NCBI GenBank assembly: GCA_031291305.1
Contig: JARLJH010000004.1
Coordinates: 1-64,000 of the forward strand
Source of the DNA: Rhodoferax sp.
GTDB lineage: Bacteria > Pseudomonadota > Gammaproteobacteria > Burkholderiales > Burkholderiaceae_C
Direction: 5' to 3'
Length of the DNA stretch: 64,000 nucleotides
The notes below the pieces were generated by a model. It ran no database searches. It was not told the origin of the DNA and saw nothing but the letters and a program-made list of their open reading frames with translations. A program made the position numbers and the translations under genes. Shown here one piece after another: positions 1 through 9,525 of the stretch. The number at the start of each line of letters is the position of its first letter. Position 1 is the stretch's first letter.

Positions 1-407
1 CAGAATTATGGTGAGAACGAACCTCGTGAAATCCGGCAAGAGTCAATATCTGCGCGGCTTCCAAGCGAACTGCAACCACAAACTGTTCATAACTGGGAAC
101 TGTGCATAACAGCCTTTATGCAGAGATGTACATAAAGGCTGGAAGCGGGTCTACACGACAGTCCGGTATCTGGTCGTCCAGTTCAAGCCCGTCCTGCAGC
201 CGTTCATGGCCTTCGGCATTGAACCCAAAGCGGTCCTTTGTCCTTAGGAAAAACGGGCGCTCCGCAGCAAAGCGCACTTCCTGGGGGCAACGGCATGATA
301 GGTACTTCTGCTACCTCACATGAAATGGGCCGCCTGAATCATGAAATGTGTTATCCATTCATTTTCCTTCATGTGAAAATCAAAAAAAGGTCATATAAGA
401 AGGAAGA
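1..407. other. Leader region without a convincing gene
   Basis: I find no convincing gene here; the 73-codon frame at 102-323 is Ser/Arg-rich and looks like noise. The region holds a 10-bp perfect inverted repeat (111-140) and copies of an ATTTCATG/CATGAAAT-like motif. TCACATGAA at 316-324 and TTCATGTGA at 368-376 form a spaced inverted repeat just before the large gene at 408, and CATGAAATGTG lies between them. This looks like an operator/promoter region, which is an inference. Confidence 0.4.
111..140. repeat. 10-bp perfect inverted repeat
   Basis: AGCCTTTATG (111-120) and CATAAAGGCT (131-140) are exact reverse complements around a 10-nt spacer. There is no T-tract, so it is not a typical intrinsic terminator. 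It could be a protein-binding dyad or the edge of a small repeat. Confidence 0.5.
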
Positions 408-3400
408 ATGATGAGGCGAATCGAGAGCACTCAAGTGCCGGCTGAGACACGCAGAATGCTGCGAGAGCGGCTAGCGCGATTTTTGGCAACGCACTCAATG
501 CCGAGAGGTGGCTCGGACTTGGTGGTCCGTCCTCCTGTGTCGGACAAGGAACTCGTTGACCTCCTGTTGAACCTTGAGTTTTTACCCGGCGACGACATCG
601 AGAGAGGGCGAGCGCTATACGAGGAAGCCGCTCAAAAAAAGGCGATCACCTGGACCGAACCCCCGCCTGAGCCAGTGGCAACGCCTGCCGCGATTGAAGA
701 AAATGAGCACGGAGCACCTTCCGGGCGAGTAACGGTTTCCGTTCATGTCATCCCAGATTCACCTAGCTTGGATGGACTTTATCCACCGCCATCGTTTGAC
801 GAACTCGTTAAGCGTGGATGGATTCGTCAGGCGTGGGGACGATTCTCAGTGCCCGGAGACCTTGTGATGGCTAGTTTTCGCCAGCCCCAAGCTGCAGGCA
901 GCGCATTCAAATTGTTGGTTGAGGCGCGGTACCAGGATGTATTCAAACTGCGGGACGGGTTTAGCCCTGGAGGTGAGCTTCAGGTCCTCGCCGACGATAT
1001 CGTCACAGAAGAATTTCGGCCCGGTGAATTAGCATGCATCTCACGCCCCTGGATAGCCGCGAGACTATGGGACACGCCCGTGGGCACTTCAACCGGCTCC
1101 GGCGTAGATGGCGCCCAGCAACGCCTGAGTCGCTGGATAGATAGTTGGAAGCTCCTGAATTGCCCATCATTTTCAATGAGCAGTTATCTTGAGTCGGCTT
1201 CATTTGAAGAATTCGTGGAGGTTGGTTTGGCCGTACTCACGGCAGCCTCAACCACGCCCGGATGGGCTGAGTTCCGAGAGGCGGCTAGAACCCCGATAAC
1301 CTTGCTATATCCCCATCGAGGTGCTGATGCCGATAGCATCGTTTCATCGGTACCTTCGACGACGGTCGAACGCATGGAATGGTTGTCACTGGGGCATGCT
1401 GAGAAAACCGCCTACGAGTACATGGAGACTAGAGGCTCAAATCTTCTGGACGTGCTACTAAATGAAATTCAGGAAGCCACGTTCGACCCCAAGCATCTGG
1501 CTTCCAGGTTAATGGAATTTGTCGTCGAGCGCCCAGTCCTGCTTCAGCAGCTCGTATCGAGAGTACGGCAAGCGCCGGTGCTGCTTGCTGACATGTTGAT
1601 GGCGCCGGCTACTTGCCCATTGGCGTGCAGCCTCATCGCAAGCTGGGAGTACAACTCAGGCGGCTGGAATCGGGATTTTCAAGCTCACGCAAATGACACA
1701 GCAGCAATGCTTGCGTTTGAAGACGCTATTGCGTTGTTGGGTGACCATCTTGATGCAGAACGAGTGCCCGCTACTGAATTGGCGGCGCTGTATCGGCGCA
1801 TCTACGAGCTGGCGTCGAATCCTCGTAAGCCCTCTAGGCGTTTCGCAATGCTGCCATTGCTGCGGCAGGAGTTGGCATCTGCGACCACAAGCATCCAGGG
1901 CGCAGTATTTGCCGCATTAGTGGCATCGGCATCGTCCGGCACTGACAAAATGACCGGGTTTTGTGCAGCACTCGATTTTGTTTCTGAGGGAGGGGGAGTT
2001 GACCGCATTGCCCCGTCAGAGATTGTCTCGCTATACCTAGATGAATTGCTTCTGCAGACCGAGCGTGGCGGACTTACCCAACTCGGCTTGCCAGCCGCCC
2101 AGTCGTTTGTTTCCCTTGCTTTGAGATGTGAGGAGAGTCTTCGCAGCCGCTTCTTGGGGGCTGTCAATGTAAAGGCCTGGCTACAGGCCGAACCAACAGC
2201 CCCAGATGAGCAGCCTTCAGTTCGCAACTTGTTGGCCCGGCGCATCAGGATACATATTCGTTTATTGTCTCGGGCCATGGTGGGGTGGCCAACCGAAGTG
2301 CCGAATGAGCTTGTTGATGCGCTATCGAATGCCGTACACGCTGGAGCAACGGACCAACCACTGCGCGGCAGGGTCGACGCATTTGTTCCAGGACCGGGCT
2401 TCGGATTCACCTGGGGAGAGGAGCAGCCAATTGCACTGGATTTGGCGGGGGCGCTTCGACGGCTGCAGGGGAATTCACTCCAACGGCTTGTGACTGAGCT
2501 TTGCCAAATTGATGAGCCTATTGTTCTCGCCGGCATCATCGCAAATACGCCCGTCGCGGTTCACGAGCAAATCAAGAGGCACCTGCAAAGCTTGACGCCT
2601 GAAAATGCGCCTGATGTGTGGAGCTGGCCGGCATTGCAAGCCCGGGTTGATGCGCTTCTGAACGCGGAGCTGCCAGATATTGCTGAAGTATTTATAGCGG
2701 CAGAACGCGAAGCCAGAACTTGGGGACCTGTGCCGGGCCGGGAAATTGCAACGCTTCGAGCAACCCTTCGCATGTTGCTGCTGCGTCAGGACTGGCCCGC
2801 CATTGCCTCTTACAGCCTGCCGGGCAACCTGAGTGAAGCTATCCGGCGCGAAGGGGGGGACTTGCTGCTGTTCTACCGAGGCATTGCTGAGCTGAAGAAG
2901 CCGGATGGTAATCCAGCGGCTGCCGAAGCTATGTTCTTGGACTTAACCCAACGGAACCGGGGCGTCACGTCCTACCCGATAAATCTTTTTGCTTGTCGAG
3001 TTAGCCGCTTACTTAGCGGCGATAGCTTTGGACTTCTGTTGGGAGATGCTCTTACGCACGCAAAACGCTACCTTGCCGAAGCTCAGCAAGAAACGCGACC
3101 GCTAATCCAGCACTCTCCAGCAGACATAAAGGCTTTGGACGTCAACCGAGCGATGTTGCTGCTGGCCGTCGGCCAACCTCGGGAAAGCCTTCAGGTTTTG
3201 ATGGACCTGACCGATGCGTATCATGACGCAAGTATTGAGGGATTCCGGGCGCTTGCAATGGCACGGCTGGGCCGCAAGAGAGAAGCCTTGGTTGTGCTCA
3301 CTCAAGCTGAGAGCGCCTTTGGGCGCTCTGACCTTCTCTCGGCTATCCGGGCGAATATCGACACGCACCGACCGCACGCTACAGCCCCGAACATGTTGCT

Positions 3401-4079
3401 GGACGATGACCCTGTGCCAGGTATTCGTCACGCGTTTGAGGCATTCTCCAGATTGGGGGCTGTTGAGCAAGCCCAAGTCCTTCAGTCACGAGGTAGCCTT
3501 GAGTATTACTTGCTTGAGGAAGTTCGGGGGGCCTGTGCCAGCATCGTCGCATTGGCGCCGATGATGAGAGAGCTCGGTATGGTTCGTATAGAGGACGACA
3601 TTTCAGGAGTCTTGAAGCAAGTCTTACGCTCGCGTCTGTTGCTTACTCAATGGGCGGTAGAGGACCAGCCTCGCGGCGGATTCTCACAACCAGGCGGGGT
3701 CGGTGAGCGAGACCTTGTTATCAGCAAGGGCTCGGCAACTCTTGCTGTAATCGAGGCGCTCATCACTGACTCTGTCACAACGGGCAATCTCACCTCGCAC
3801 TTCACGAAGCTGCTGGGGTATGACACCTGCCGGTTCTTCTTTCACATTACATATGCCCGTCGGTCGAACTGTGCAGCCATCCTTACGCGTCTACGAACAA
3901 CATGCACCAGCCCACCATCGGGTTTCACCTATCGTCGGTCCGAAGAATTGGAGGATTACGATTCCATGCCGGTGGGTTTCAAGGCCTATTACGAACTTGA
4001 CTCCCGTAATGTTGTTGTCATTTTTCTGGCATTGGAGATAGGCCAGCCTGTTCAACGGGCCGCTGCTGCAATGACGTAA
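408..4079 (+). CDS. Large protein of unknown function with nuclease-like C-terminus
   Basis: This 1223-residue protein is not recognised. ATGATG at 408 follows a purine-rich AAGGAAG. No signal peptide or membrane segment is seen. The middle and C-terminal thirds (about 780-1010) are Ala/Leu-rich helical sequence with TPR-like periodicity. Near residues 1105-1150 the pattern GERDLVI, then a short gap, then VIEAL, followed by a GYD motif, resembles the D...(D/E)xx core of PD-(D/E)XK nuclease-like domains, although the usual lysine is not evident. Very large solitary proteins with a helical body and a nuclease-like end are common in bacterial anti-phage islands, so a defence role is possible but inferred. 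A partner gene could lie left of the window. The C-terminus looks complete. Confidence 0.75.
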   Translation: MMRRIESTQVPAETRRMLRERLARFLATHSMPRGGSDLVVRPPVSDKELVDLLLNLEFLPGDDIERGRALYEEAAQKKAITWTEPPPEPVATPAAIEENEHGAPSGRVTVSVHVIPDSPSLDGLYPPPSFDELVKRGWIRQAWGRFSVPGDLVMASFRQPQAAGSAFKLLVEARYQDVFKLRDGFSPGGELQVLADDIVTEEFRPGELACISRPWIAARLWDTPVGTSTGSGVDGAQQRLSRWIDSWKLLNCPSFSMSSYLESASFEEFVEVGLAVLTAASTTPGWAEFREAARTPITLLYPHRGADADSIVSSVPSTTVERMEWLSLGHAEKTAYEYMETRGSNLLDVLLNEIQEATFDPKHLASRLMEFVVERPVLLQQLVSRVRQAPVLLADMLMAPATCPLACSLIASWEYNSGGWNRDFQAHANDTAAMLAFEDAIALLGDHLDAERVPATELAALYRRIYELASNPRKPSRRFAMLPLLRQELASATTSIQGAVFAALVASASSGTDKMTGFCAALDFVSEGGGVDRIAPSEIVSLYLDELLLQTERGGLTQLGLPAAQSFVSLALRCEESLRSRFLGAVNVKAWLQAEPTAPDEQPSVRNLLARRIRIHIRLLSRAMVGWPTEVPNELVDALSNAVHAGATDQPLRGRVDAFVPGPGFGFTWGEEQPIALDLAGALRRLQGNSLQRLVTELCQIDEPIVLAGIIANTPVAVHEQIKRHLQSLTPENAPDVWSWPALQARVDALLNAELPDIAEVFIAAEREARTWGPVPGREIATLRATLRMLLLRQDWPAIASYSLPGNLSEAIRREGGDLLLFYRGIAELKKPDGNPAAAEAMFLDLTQRNRGVTSYPINLFACRVSRLLSGDSFGLLLGDALTHAKRYLAEAQQETRPLIQHSPADIKALDVNRAMLLLAVGQPRESLQVLMDLTDAYHDASIEGFRALAMARLGRKREALVVLTQAESAFGRSDLLSAIRANIDTHRPHATAPNMLLDDDPVPGIRHAFEAFSRLGAVEQAQVLQSRGSLEYYLLEEVRGACASIVALAPMMRELGMVRIEDDISGVLKQVLRSRLLLTQWAVEDQPRGGFSQPGGVGERDLVISKGSATLAVIEALITDSVTTGNLTSHFTKLLGYDTCRFFFHITYARRSNCAAILTRLRTTCTSPPSGFTYRRSEELEDYDSMPVGFKAYYELDSRNVVVIFLALEIGQPVQRAAAAMT

Positions 4080-4580
4080 ACACCCAAGACTCCACTCTTG
4101 GAGCATTCTTCTTCTGGGGTTCAATAGATGCTAAAAACTGTCCGCAAATTACGACGCGACAGCGTGTTCCATAAGCGCTTAAAGGCAGCTTGGGAGCGTT
4201 ATCGTCACGGGCTAGTCGTGACCGATGCCCACTTTGTCGAAGTACTGGCCGCATAGCTGCTGGTCGATCCTATGTTGCCAACGTCTGCAATGGAGCAGGC
4301 AGATCGCAAATCTGCACTACCGGTATCGCTGCCTTGAAGCCCTTCAACAGGCAGTCAAAAACAAGGTGTCTCGGACGACATTGCGCAGTCTCAGACTCCA
4401 TTGGCAATGCACAGCAACTGGCCAGCGCCCATGGGCGCTAGCGCCTCAGCATCGGCATGATGGGTGAGCACGCTGACCTCCATGCGCTGGGCCGTGCTGT
4501 CACTTCATGCAGCCATCCGCTGGTCGGGCATACTGTGAGGCCGTTGCGACACCCCGCTGCAAACCGGCTACCACTTCCCC
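4080..4580. other. Gene-poor spacer with palindromes and a 42-codon ORF
   Basis: There is no convincing long gene. CCAAGA/TCTTGG arms close to 4085-4102 could end transcription of the large gene, though the T-tract is poor. A short frame (4128-4256, ATG to TAG, 42 codons, basic) could be a small protein or relic. A 16-bp perfect palindrome, AGCGCCCATGGGCGCT, sits at 4424-4439. Frames across 4190-4880 are shadows. Confidence 0.4.
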
Positions 4581-5546
4581 ATGCATCCAGAAACCCCCTC
4601 CCCGTTTGGCGAACGCCGCTACCGCGCGTGGAACGAGCACGTCAAAACCCGCTACGGCGGGCGCGTGCAAAAAGTGTCCGTGCTGGCAGGCTTTACCTGC
4701 CCGAACCGGGACGGCCTGCTCGGCAAAGGCGGCTGCACCTTTTGCAACAACGCCAGCTTCACACCGGGTTATCTGGATCAGCAGCAATCCATCACCGAAC
4801 AGATCGACGCGGGACTGGACTTTTTGCGCCGACGCTACCCCGGCACCCAACGCTACCTGGCGTATTTCCAAAGCTATAGCAACACCTACGGCGAATTCGA
4901 GTGCCTGCGTGCCGTGTATGAAGAAGCCCTGACGCACCCCGATATCAGCGGCCTGGCCATCGGCACCCGACCGGATTGCCTGCCCGACGTGGTGCTGGAC
5001 TACCTGGCCGAGTTGGCGCGCAGCCACATCATTGAGCTTGAAATCGGCGTTGAGTCCTGCAACGACGCGGCGCTGGCACGGGTCAACCGCGGCCACACCT
5101 TCGCCGCCAGCGTGGACGCCATTGAGCGCGCGGCAGCGCGTGGCCTGGAAGTGACCGCGCACCTGATGCTGGGCCTGCCGGGCGAGTCGGTGGAAAGCAT
5201 GCTCGACGGTGCGCGCCAACTCTCAGCCCTGCCCATCCACGCGCTGAAACTGCACCAGTTGCAACTGGTGCGCGGCACGCTGATGGCGCGCGACTGGCAA
5301 CGCAACCCCGCTGCCGTGCCGCTGCTGGGCGAAGAAGAATGCATCAGCCTGCTGGCCGATTTCATCGAACGCCTGGCGCCGCACATCCTGCTGCAACGCG
5401 TGGGCAGCGAGGTGCCACCCTCGCAAAAACTCGCCCCCGAATGGAATGTGCGCCTGTCTGAACTGGCGCCCAGAATTTCTGCCGAACTGGCGCGCCGGGG
5501 CAGTTGGCAAGGCTGCCGCCATGTGGCAGATATACCAAAAGAATAG
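4581..5546 (+). CDS. yhcC: Radical SAM protein, YhcC family
   Basis: The 321-residue product matches the YhcC/TIGR01212 radical SAM family in length and layout. After an N-terminal FGERRYRAW segment come the [4Fe-4S]-binding cysteines in CPNRD...GGCTFC (about residues 40-55), so the spacing is the extended CxnCxxC type of this family. The later GLAIGTRPDCLPD and LGLPGES motifs fit the SAM barrel. The family's substrate is poorly defined, although a link to tRNA or ribosome-associated modification has been proposed. The TAG stop (5544-5546) lies inside a palindromic repeat shared with a convergent neighbour. Confidence 0.9.
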   Translation: MHPETPSPFGERRYRAWNEHVKTRYGGRVQKVSVLAGFTCPNRDGLLGKGGCTFCNNASFTPGYLDQQQSITEQIDAGLDFLRRRYPGTQRYLAYFQSYSNTYGEFECLRAVYEEALTHPDISGLAIGTRPDCLPDVVLDYLAELARSHIIELEIGVESCNDAALARVNRGHTFAASVDAIERAAARGLEVTAHLMLGLPGESVESMLDGARQLSALPIHALKLHQLQLVRGTLMARDWQRNPAAVPLLGEEECISLLADFIERLAPHILLQRVGSEVPPSQKLAPEWNVRLSELAPRISAELARRGSWQGCRHVADIPKE

Positions 5547-5578
5547 CTATAAGCCCTTTCAAATAAAGGGCTAGAGGC
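5543..5578. repeat. TAGCCCTT-type intergenic palindrome, copy 1
   Basis: AGCCCTTT (5552-5559) and AAAGGGCT (5565-5572) form an 8-bp stem with a 5-nt loop, flanked by ATAGCTAT and AGAGGC. A T-run (TTTTT) follows at about 5581. It lies between convergent yhcC and the YitT gene, supplies the yhcC stop codon, and could act as a bidirectional terminator. Related copies occur at 13.0, 23.4, 27.0 and 36.2 kb. Confidence 0.85.
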
Positions 5579-5596
5579 ACTTTTTGTCGATAAGAA

Positions 5597-6301
5597 CTAC
5601 AGCGCCACGTAACGCTCTTTGCGGTGGTTGGTGGCTAGTATCTGGTTCAAAACCACCGCACCCAGTACCGACATGGCCACATGCTGCCAGTCCACCACGG
5701 CAAAAGACGCCAGCACAATCGACGCGTCCATCGCCATTTGTACCTTCCCCGCCCGCCAGCCGAAACGGTCCTGCAGATACAAGGCCAGCACGTTGAAGCC
5801 ACCCAGGCTGGCACGGTGGCGAAACAGCATCAAAATACCGACGCCCATCAGCAAACCGCCCATCACCGCAGTGAACAGCGTCGACAAGGCAGCAAAGCTA
5901 ATCAGTTTGGGCAGTAGATTGGCCATCACCGCCAGCAGCGCTACGGCCAACATGGTTTTCAGCGTGAACACCCGCCCCATGCGCCGCCAGGCCAGCACAT
6001 AAAACGGCACATTCACCAGAACCAGCACCGCCCCGAAGTTCCAGCCCGTGGCGTAATGGATCAGCAACGCCAGCCCAGCGGTGCCGCCGGTCAACAGCCC
6101 GACATGGCTGAACATCACCACGCCCAAAGCGACAAAGAGCGTGCCGGTGAGCAGCGCCTGCACATCCTCAAAGGGATGATGGCGCAAAACGCCTGGGCTG
6201 GCAGCTTGCGCCACAGCGCTGCTCGGCTGGAGCGCGTTCGCAGCCTCGTGGGCATGAACCACGGCAGGCCCAGCGGCCAGACAAGGGGAATTGATCGACA
6301 T
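5597..6301 (-). CDS. YitT-family multi-pass membrane protein
   Basis: The product has about five or six hydrophobic segments and the YitT/DUF161 pattern: a GTLFVALGVVMF first helix, then GLLTGGTAGLALL, and a glycine-rich GGLLMGVGILMLFRH helix. The C-terminal soluble domain usual in Firmicutes YitT proteins is absent, as in the short proteobacterial form. The frame is open to 6361, where a TTG precedes an in-frame ATG. I prefer ATG at 6301, which gives 235 residues, but neither start has a strong ribosome-binding site. Function is unknown; the protein sits in the inner membrane. It is divergent from the Lrp gene, which might regulate it. Confidence 0.85.
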   Translation of the reverse strand: MSINSPCLAAGPAVVHAHEAANALQPSSAVAQAASPGVLRHHPFEDVQALLTGTLFVALGVVMFSHVGLLTGGTAGLALLIHYATGWNFGAVLVLVNVPFYVLAWRRMGRVFTLKTMLAVALLAVMANLLPKLISFAALSTLFTAVMGGLLMGVGILMLFRHRASLGGFNVLALYLQDRFGWRAGKVQMAMDASIVLASFAVVDWQHVAMSVLGAVVLNQILATNHRKERYVAL

Positions 6302-6423
6302 GGTGAGGACAGGGTTTTGAAGTTGGCGCGACAGAAAAATACTGACATGCATCGTAGTCAAAGTGCCCCGCAGCAGGTTTGCGTTTTCATGGGTGGTTTG
6401 CCTGTCAAGCGCATAATTTGTGC

Positions 6424-6924
6424 ATGAATAAGCCCATGAATGACGTTCTACTGCTGGACAAGTACGATGTTGCGCTTTTGACTGCGCTGCAGCAGGATGC
6501 CAGCGCCACCCACCAGCAGTTGGGAGAGCAGATTCACCTCTCGGCCTCGCAGGTCAGCCGACGCATCGCCCGGATGCAGGCGGGCGGCGTCATCCGTCGC
6601 ACCGTGGCGCTGCTGGACCCGGCACGCATCGGCCTGGGTGTGCGCGCCATCAGCTATGTGACGCTCACCCGCCACGGCGATGATGAAAGTGCGGCGTTTG
6701 AGCGCGAAATCATCACCTTCCCCGAAGTGCTGGAGTGTGTTGCCGTCACCGGCGAGTCGGACTACATCCTGCAAATCGTGGCGGCCAGCTTGGCCGACTT
6801 GTCAGAGTCGGTGCTGCGCCGCCTGACCCGCATCCCCTGCGTCAACAACATCCGATCCAACATCGTGCTGCGAAGCATCAAAAGCAGTACCGAACTGCCG
6901 CTGGGACAACTCGATCAGGGGTGA
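6424..6924 (+). CDS. Lrp/AsnC-family transcriptional regulator
   Basis: From ATG 6424 the product is 166 residues. It has an N-terminal winged HTH (LDKYDVALLTALQQDA, then SASQVSRRIARMQAGGVI) and a C-terminal RAM/AsnC ligand domain (EVLECVAVTGESDYILQIV). This is the standard Lrp layout, and such proteins form DNA-wrapping oligomers that respond to amino acids. The frame stays open upstream to 6379, but the Lrp HTH begins just after residue 10 of the ATG 6424 product. It is divergent from the YitT gene, whose start lies about 120 bp away, so that gene or autoregulation is the likely target. Confidence 0.92.
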   Translation: MNKPMNDVLLLDKYDVALLTALQQDASATHQQLGEQIHLSASQVSRRIARMQAGGVIRRTVALLDPARIGLGVRAISYVTLTRHGDDESAAFEREIITFPEVLECVAVTGESDYILQIVAASLADLSESVLRRLTRIPCVNNIRSNIVLRSIKSSTELPLGQLDQG

Positions 6925-7038
6925 TGATTTCATTTCGGTCCGGTCACTGGCAGAAACCATCGCAATCACGGCTTTGTGGCACAGGTGCAATCTTGATGCT
7001 TCTTCACATGCTATTTTTCAGGGAGGTAGACTCATCCG

Positions 7039-7614
7039 ATGCGAGCATCCACCTCAAAAATCCTTCTGCAGATAATCACTGCGACGCAGCTTTGCGCCTG
7101 TGCAAACATGTTGCCGTCGGCCAAGCAGACGGTGACTGCACCATGGACGGATTTTGACGGAGCGAAGAGTAGTTATGACCAGATCATTCCCTTTGTCACA
7201 ACCATGCAAACCGTGCGAAAACTCGGGTTTGATCCCTACAAGACAGCAAACATGAAAGTGCTGAATCAGGCACAAGTGGTCAATGCCGTATTGCCGTCAC
7301 CGCTGCAGAGCCCGGCCACAATCCCCAAAGGCATCTCAGACTGCATGCGGATGCAGGATGGTTGCGTAGGCTATCTGATGGAGCCAAGCAAAATTGATCA
7401 GAAGCGAGAAGGCAATTTCCTGCTGGACTTCCTGAACTTCAAGCGCAACACGGTAACGACTGGCTGGAAGTTTTCAGCGCTGATTGTGGTGATTGATGGC
7501 ACGGTCGTCTACAAACAGTGGGACGGGCAGCCGAAAATTGAAACTACGGATGCGCGAACCAATCCGCTGGGCCCATTGCAAAGCATGGGTGAGACGCTCA
7601 AAGTTTCGCCTTGA
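7039..7614 (+). CDS. Putative lipoprotein of unknown function
   Basis: The 191-residue product begins with a basic n-region and a hydrophobic stretch ending in LCAC, which can serve as a lipobox with Cys21 as the lipidated residue. The mature part has two cysteines (SDCMRMQDGC) and a WKFSALIVVIDGTVVYKQW segment typical of small lipoproteins whose final strand carries an interaction motif. A GGGAGG-like Shine-Dalgarno (CAGGGAGG, about 7020) precedes the ATG. It stands alone between the Lrp regulator and panE-like gene. I do not recognise a family. Confidence 0.75.
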   Translation: MRASTSKILLQIITATQLCACANMLPSAKQTVTAPWTDFDGAKSSYDQIIPFVTTMQTVRKLGFDPYKTANMKVLNQAQVVNAVLPSPLQSPATIPKGISDCMRMQDGCVGYLMEPSKIDQKREGNFLLDFLNFKRNTVTTGWKFSALIVVIDGTVVYKQWDGQPKIETTDARTNPLGPLQSMGETLKVSP

Positions 7615-7654
7615 ATAAGGCTATTTAAGCCTTCAACCTTCTGAAGGAATCACG

Positions 7655-8590
7655 ATGCGAATCGCAATCATGGGTGCTGGCGCCGTTGGTGGTTACTTTG
7701 GCGGCCTGTTGGCGCTGAGTGGCGTGGATGTCACGTTCATCGCGCGCGGCGAACACCTGCGTGCCATGCAGGAAAACGGCCTGACCCTCGAAACCCCCAA
7801 GGGCACATTGCATGTCAACAATGCCCATTTTGTTGCCGAACCAACCGAAGTGGGCGACTGCGACGTGGTGCTTTTTGCGGTCAAGGCCTATGACATCGAG
7901 GCTGCGGCTGCGCCACTCAAGCCGCTGGTTAACGCGGGCGCCACGATCATCTCCGTGCTTAACGGTGTCGATCATCAGGATCGCATTGGTGCCGTTTTAG
8001 GTGCTGACCGGGTATTGGGAGGCCTGGCCATGGTATCGGGGGTGATATCCGCGCCAGGCGTGATTCGCTACACCTCGCCGATGTCGAGCCTGCGCTTTGG
8101 TGAGGCCGACGGCAGTTTGAGTTACCGCGCAGTCGCATTGCGCGACGCCTGCGTGGCAGCCGGTTTCGATGCCGCAGTGGATAGCGACATTCGTGCAGCG
8201 CAATGGGGCAAGTTTGTCGCACTCGCCACCAATGCCGCGTTGACCTGTCTGTTTCGACTGCCGGTCGGCTACATCTATCACGATCCAGAAATCATTCCGA
8301 TGGCTCTGCGCGGATTCGAGGAGGCTGCGGCAGTGGGCCGCGCACTGGGTATCGCTCTGCCCACCGATATTGCCCAACGCGGGCTGGCCCTGCACCAGTC
8401 GTTCCCCAAGACAATGTATGCCTCGATGTACCACGATCTCGCCAAAGGCAGGCCTATGGAGCTTGACAGCCTGTCTGGCTACATCGTCAGGCAAGGCCGT
8501 GCTCTCGGCGTGCCGACACCTGTACATGAAATGGCCTATCTGGCGCTCAAGCCCTACATGGATGGCACGCCCAAGCCACTATCGACCTAG
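7655..8590 (+). CDS. Ketopantoate reductase (PanE/ApbA) family oxidoreductase
   Basis: The 311-residue product opens with a Rossmann NADP-binding motif, MRIAIMGAGAVGGYFGG, followed by FAVKAYD, the KAY/KAW lysine segment of ketopantoate reductases. WGKFVALATNAALT and MYHDLAKGRPMELDSLSG are the conserved substrate-domain motifs, with the catalytic lysine region and the Glu of MELD. The family reduces 2-dehydropantoate to pantoate with NADPH in coenzyme A synthesis. Many Burkholderiales have several paralogues acting on other 2-keto acids, so the exact substrate is uncertain. It overlaps the convergent hypothetical gene at 8587 by 4 bp. Confidence 0.9.
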   Translation: MRIAIMGAGAVGGYFGGLLALSGVDVTFIARGEHLRAMQENGLTLETPKGTLHVNNAHFVAEPTEVGDCDVVLFAVKAYDIEAAAAPLKPLVNAGATIISVLNGVDHQDRIGAVLGADRVLGGLAMVSGVISAPGVIRYTSPMSSLRFGEADGSLSYRAVALRDACVAAGFDAAVDSDIRAAQWGKFVALATNAALTCLFRLPVGYIYHDPEIIPMALRGFEEAAAVGRALGIALPTDIAQRGLALHQSFPKTMYASMYHDLAKGRPMELDSLSGYIVRQGRALGVPTPVHEMAYLALKPYMDGTPKPLST

Positions 8591-8985
8591 CCGCCATCTG
8601 CCGAACGCGATAGCACTTTGTCGGTCTGGTCGGCAAAAAAATCAGTCGCGCGCTGGGTGGTGTCCTGTTCTAACAGATTGGAGTCGCCAAACGGCTGCAT
8701 GACTGTCAGTCTTACCGTGTCATTGGCATCGTCATAGGTCAGCTCCAGGGGCGCGTCTTCTCCCATGCCTGGCCATGTTGCCACCAGGCTTGGCACGTAT
8801 CGCGTATTGGCCGTCTCAGCAACCCCCGTCAGCGGGTCGAAACTCTGAACCAGGCTGGTTTTTGCGCATGTGCCGACAAGTACTGATGGGTGATCAATGG
8901 GCCAGACGGACGCTCTACACCCCACGTTGCAGTCTCGCAGTTTGTCGTAGTGAACGACTTTCTTGATCGGTGTGTGTTTTTCCAA
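8587..8985 (-). CDS. Hypothetical protein, TTG start
   Basis: The 132-residue frame has no family I recognise. Its likely TTG start at 8985 is preceded by a good Shine-Dalgarno (CAGGAG) about six bases away, which argues that it is real. The protein is acidic and Thr-rich, with two Cys near residues 19-23 and a beta-rich centre (LELTYDDANDTVRLTVMQPF). No signal peptide or membrane segment is visible. It is convergent with the panE-like gene, and the stops overlap. Confidence 0.6.
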   Translation of the reverse strand: MEKHTPIKKVVHYDKLRDCNVGCRASVWPIDHPSVLVGTCAKTSLVQSFDPLTGVAETANTRYVPSLVATWPGMGEDAPLELTYDDANDTVRLTVMQPFGDSNLLEQDTTQRATDFFADQTDKVLSRSADGG

Positions 8986-9525
8986 CGTTGCTCCTGAGTA
9001 CGCGATATTCAGACCGACTGACCACGTTTGCCGATTTGGCGCAACACTTTCAATGTCGATGGATATCCATGCGCGCCATATCGATGGTCGTCAGAAAGAT
9101 CATTCGCCTCGCCGAAGACATCGTCAATCGTCTGCATGGCGGTAAAAGCTGTGATTAAACGTTCGAACCGTGGATTGGGGTGTACTCAGACTGTTTCAGT
9201 TGTATGCACGTGTAACAACTGCAAAGTTGAAGTCAAGCGACAGAAGTAAGCCCGGTTGTTTGAACAATTTGCCCCCGAGTTTTAAGTGGACTCCAGGCGG
9301 TTTGCCAAAAGAGCAGCGTTGTCCACGGCGGCGCTCATTGGCGACGAGCCGACCGACGCAGTGGGCAAGTCGAGGGTGCACCAGTGATTTCATCTTGTTC
9401 AGCCTCTCTCGGCGTGGGCAACAAGGTCGCGTCTACCTGATCAGGCGTTGCCCGATCCAGGCTTGAACGGGGCCGCTCAGCGTCGTACCCGTCGAAGTCG
9501 TTGGCGATGTTGGCACGGGCGGCAG
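8986..9525. other. 540-bp region with no supported gene
   Basis: Several short frames overlap here on both strands, and none has a convincing ribosome site or family pattern. A frame ending near 9158 reads as an amphipathic helix (RKIIRLAEDIVNRL) and may be a relic of a small regulator. I see no terminator or repeat. Confidence 0.4.

Noticed and set aside
102-323. 73-codon frame before the large gene
   Set aside because: Ser/Arg-rich, low-complexity product with no ribosome site; the region looks like an operator.
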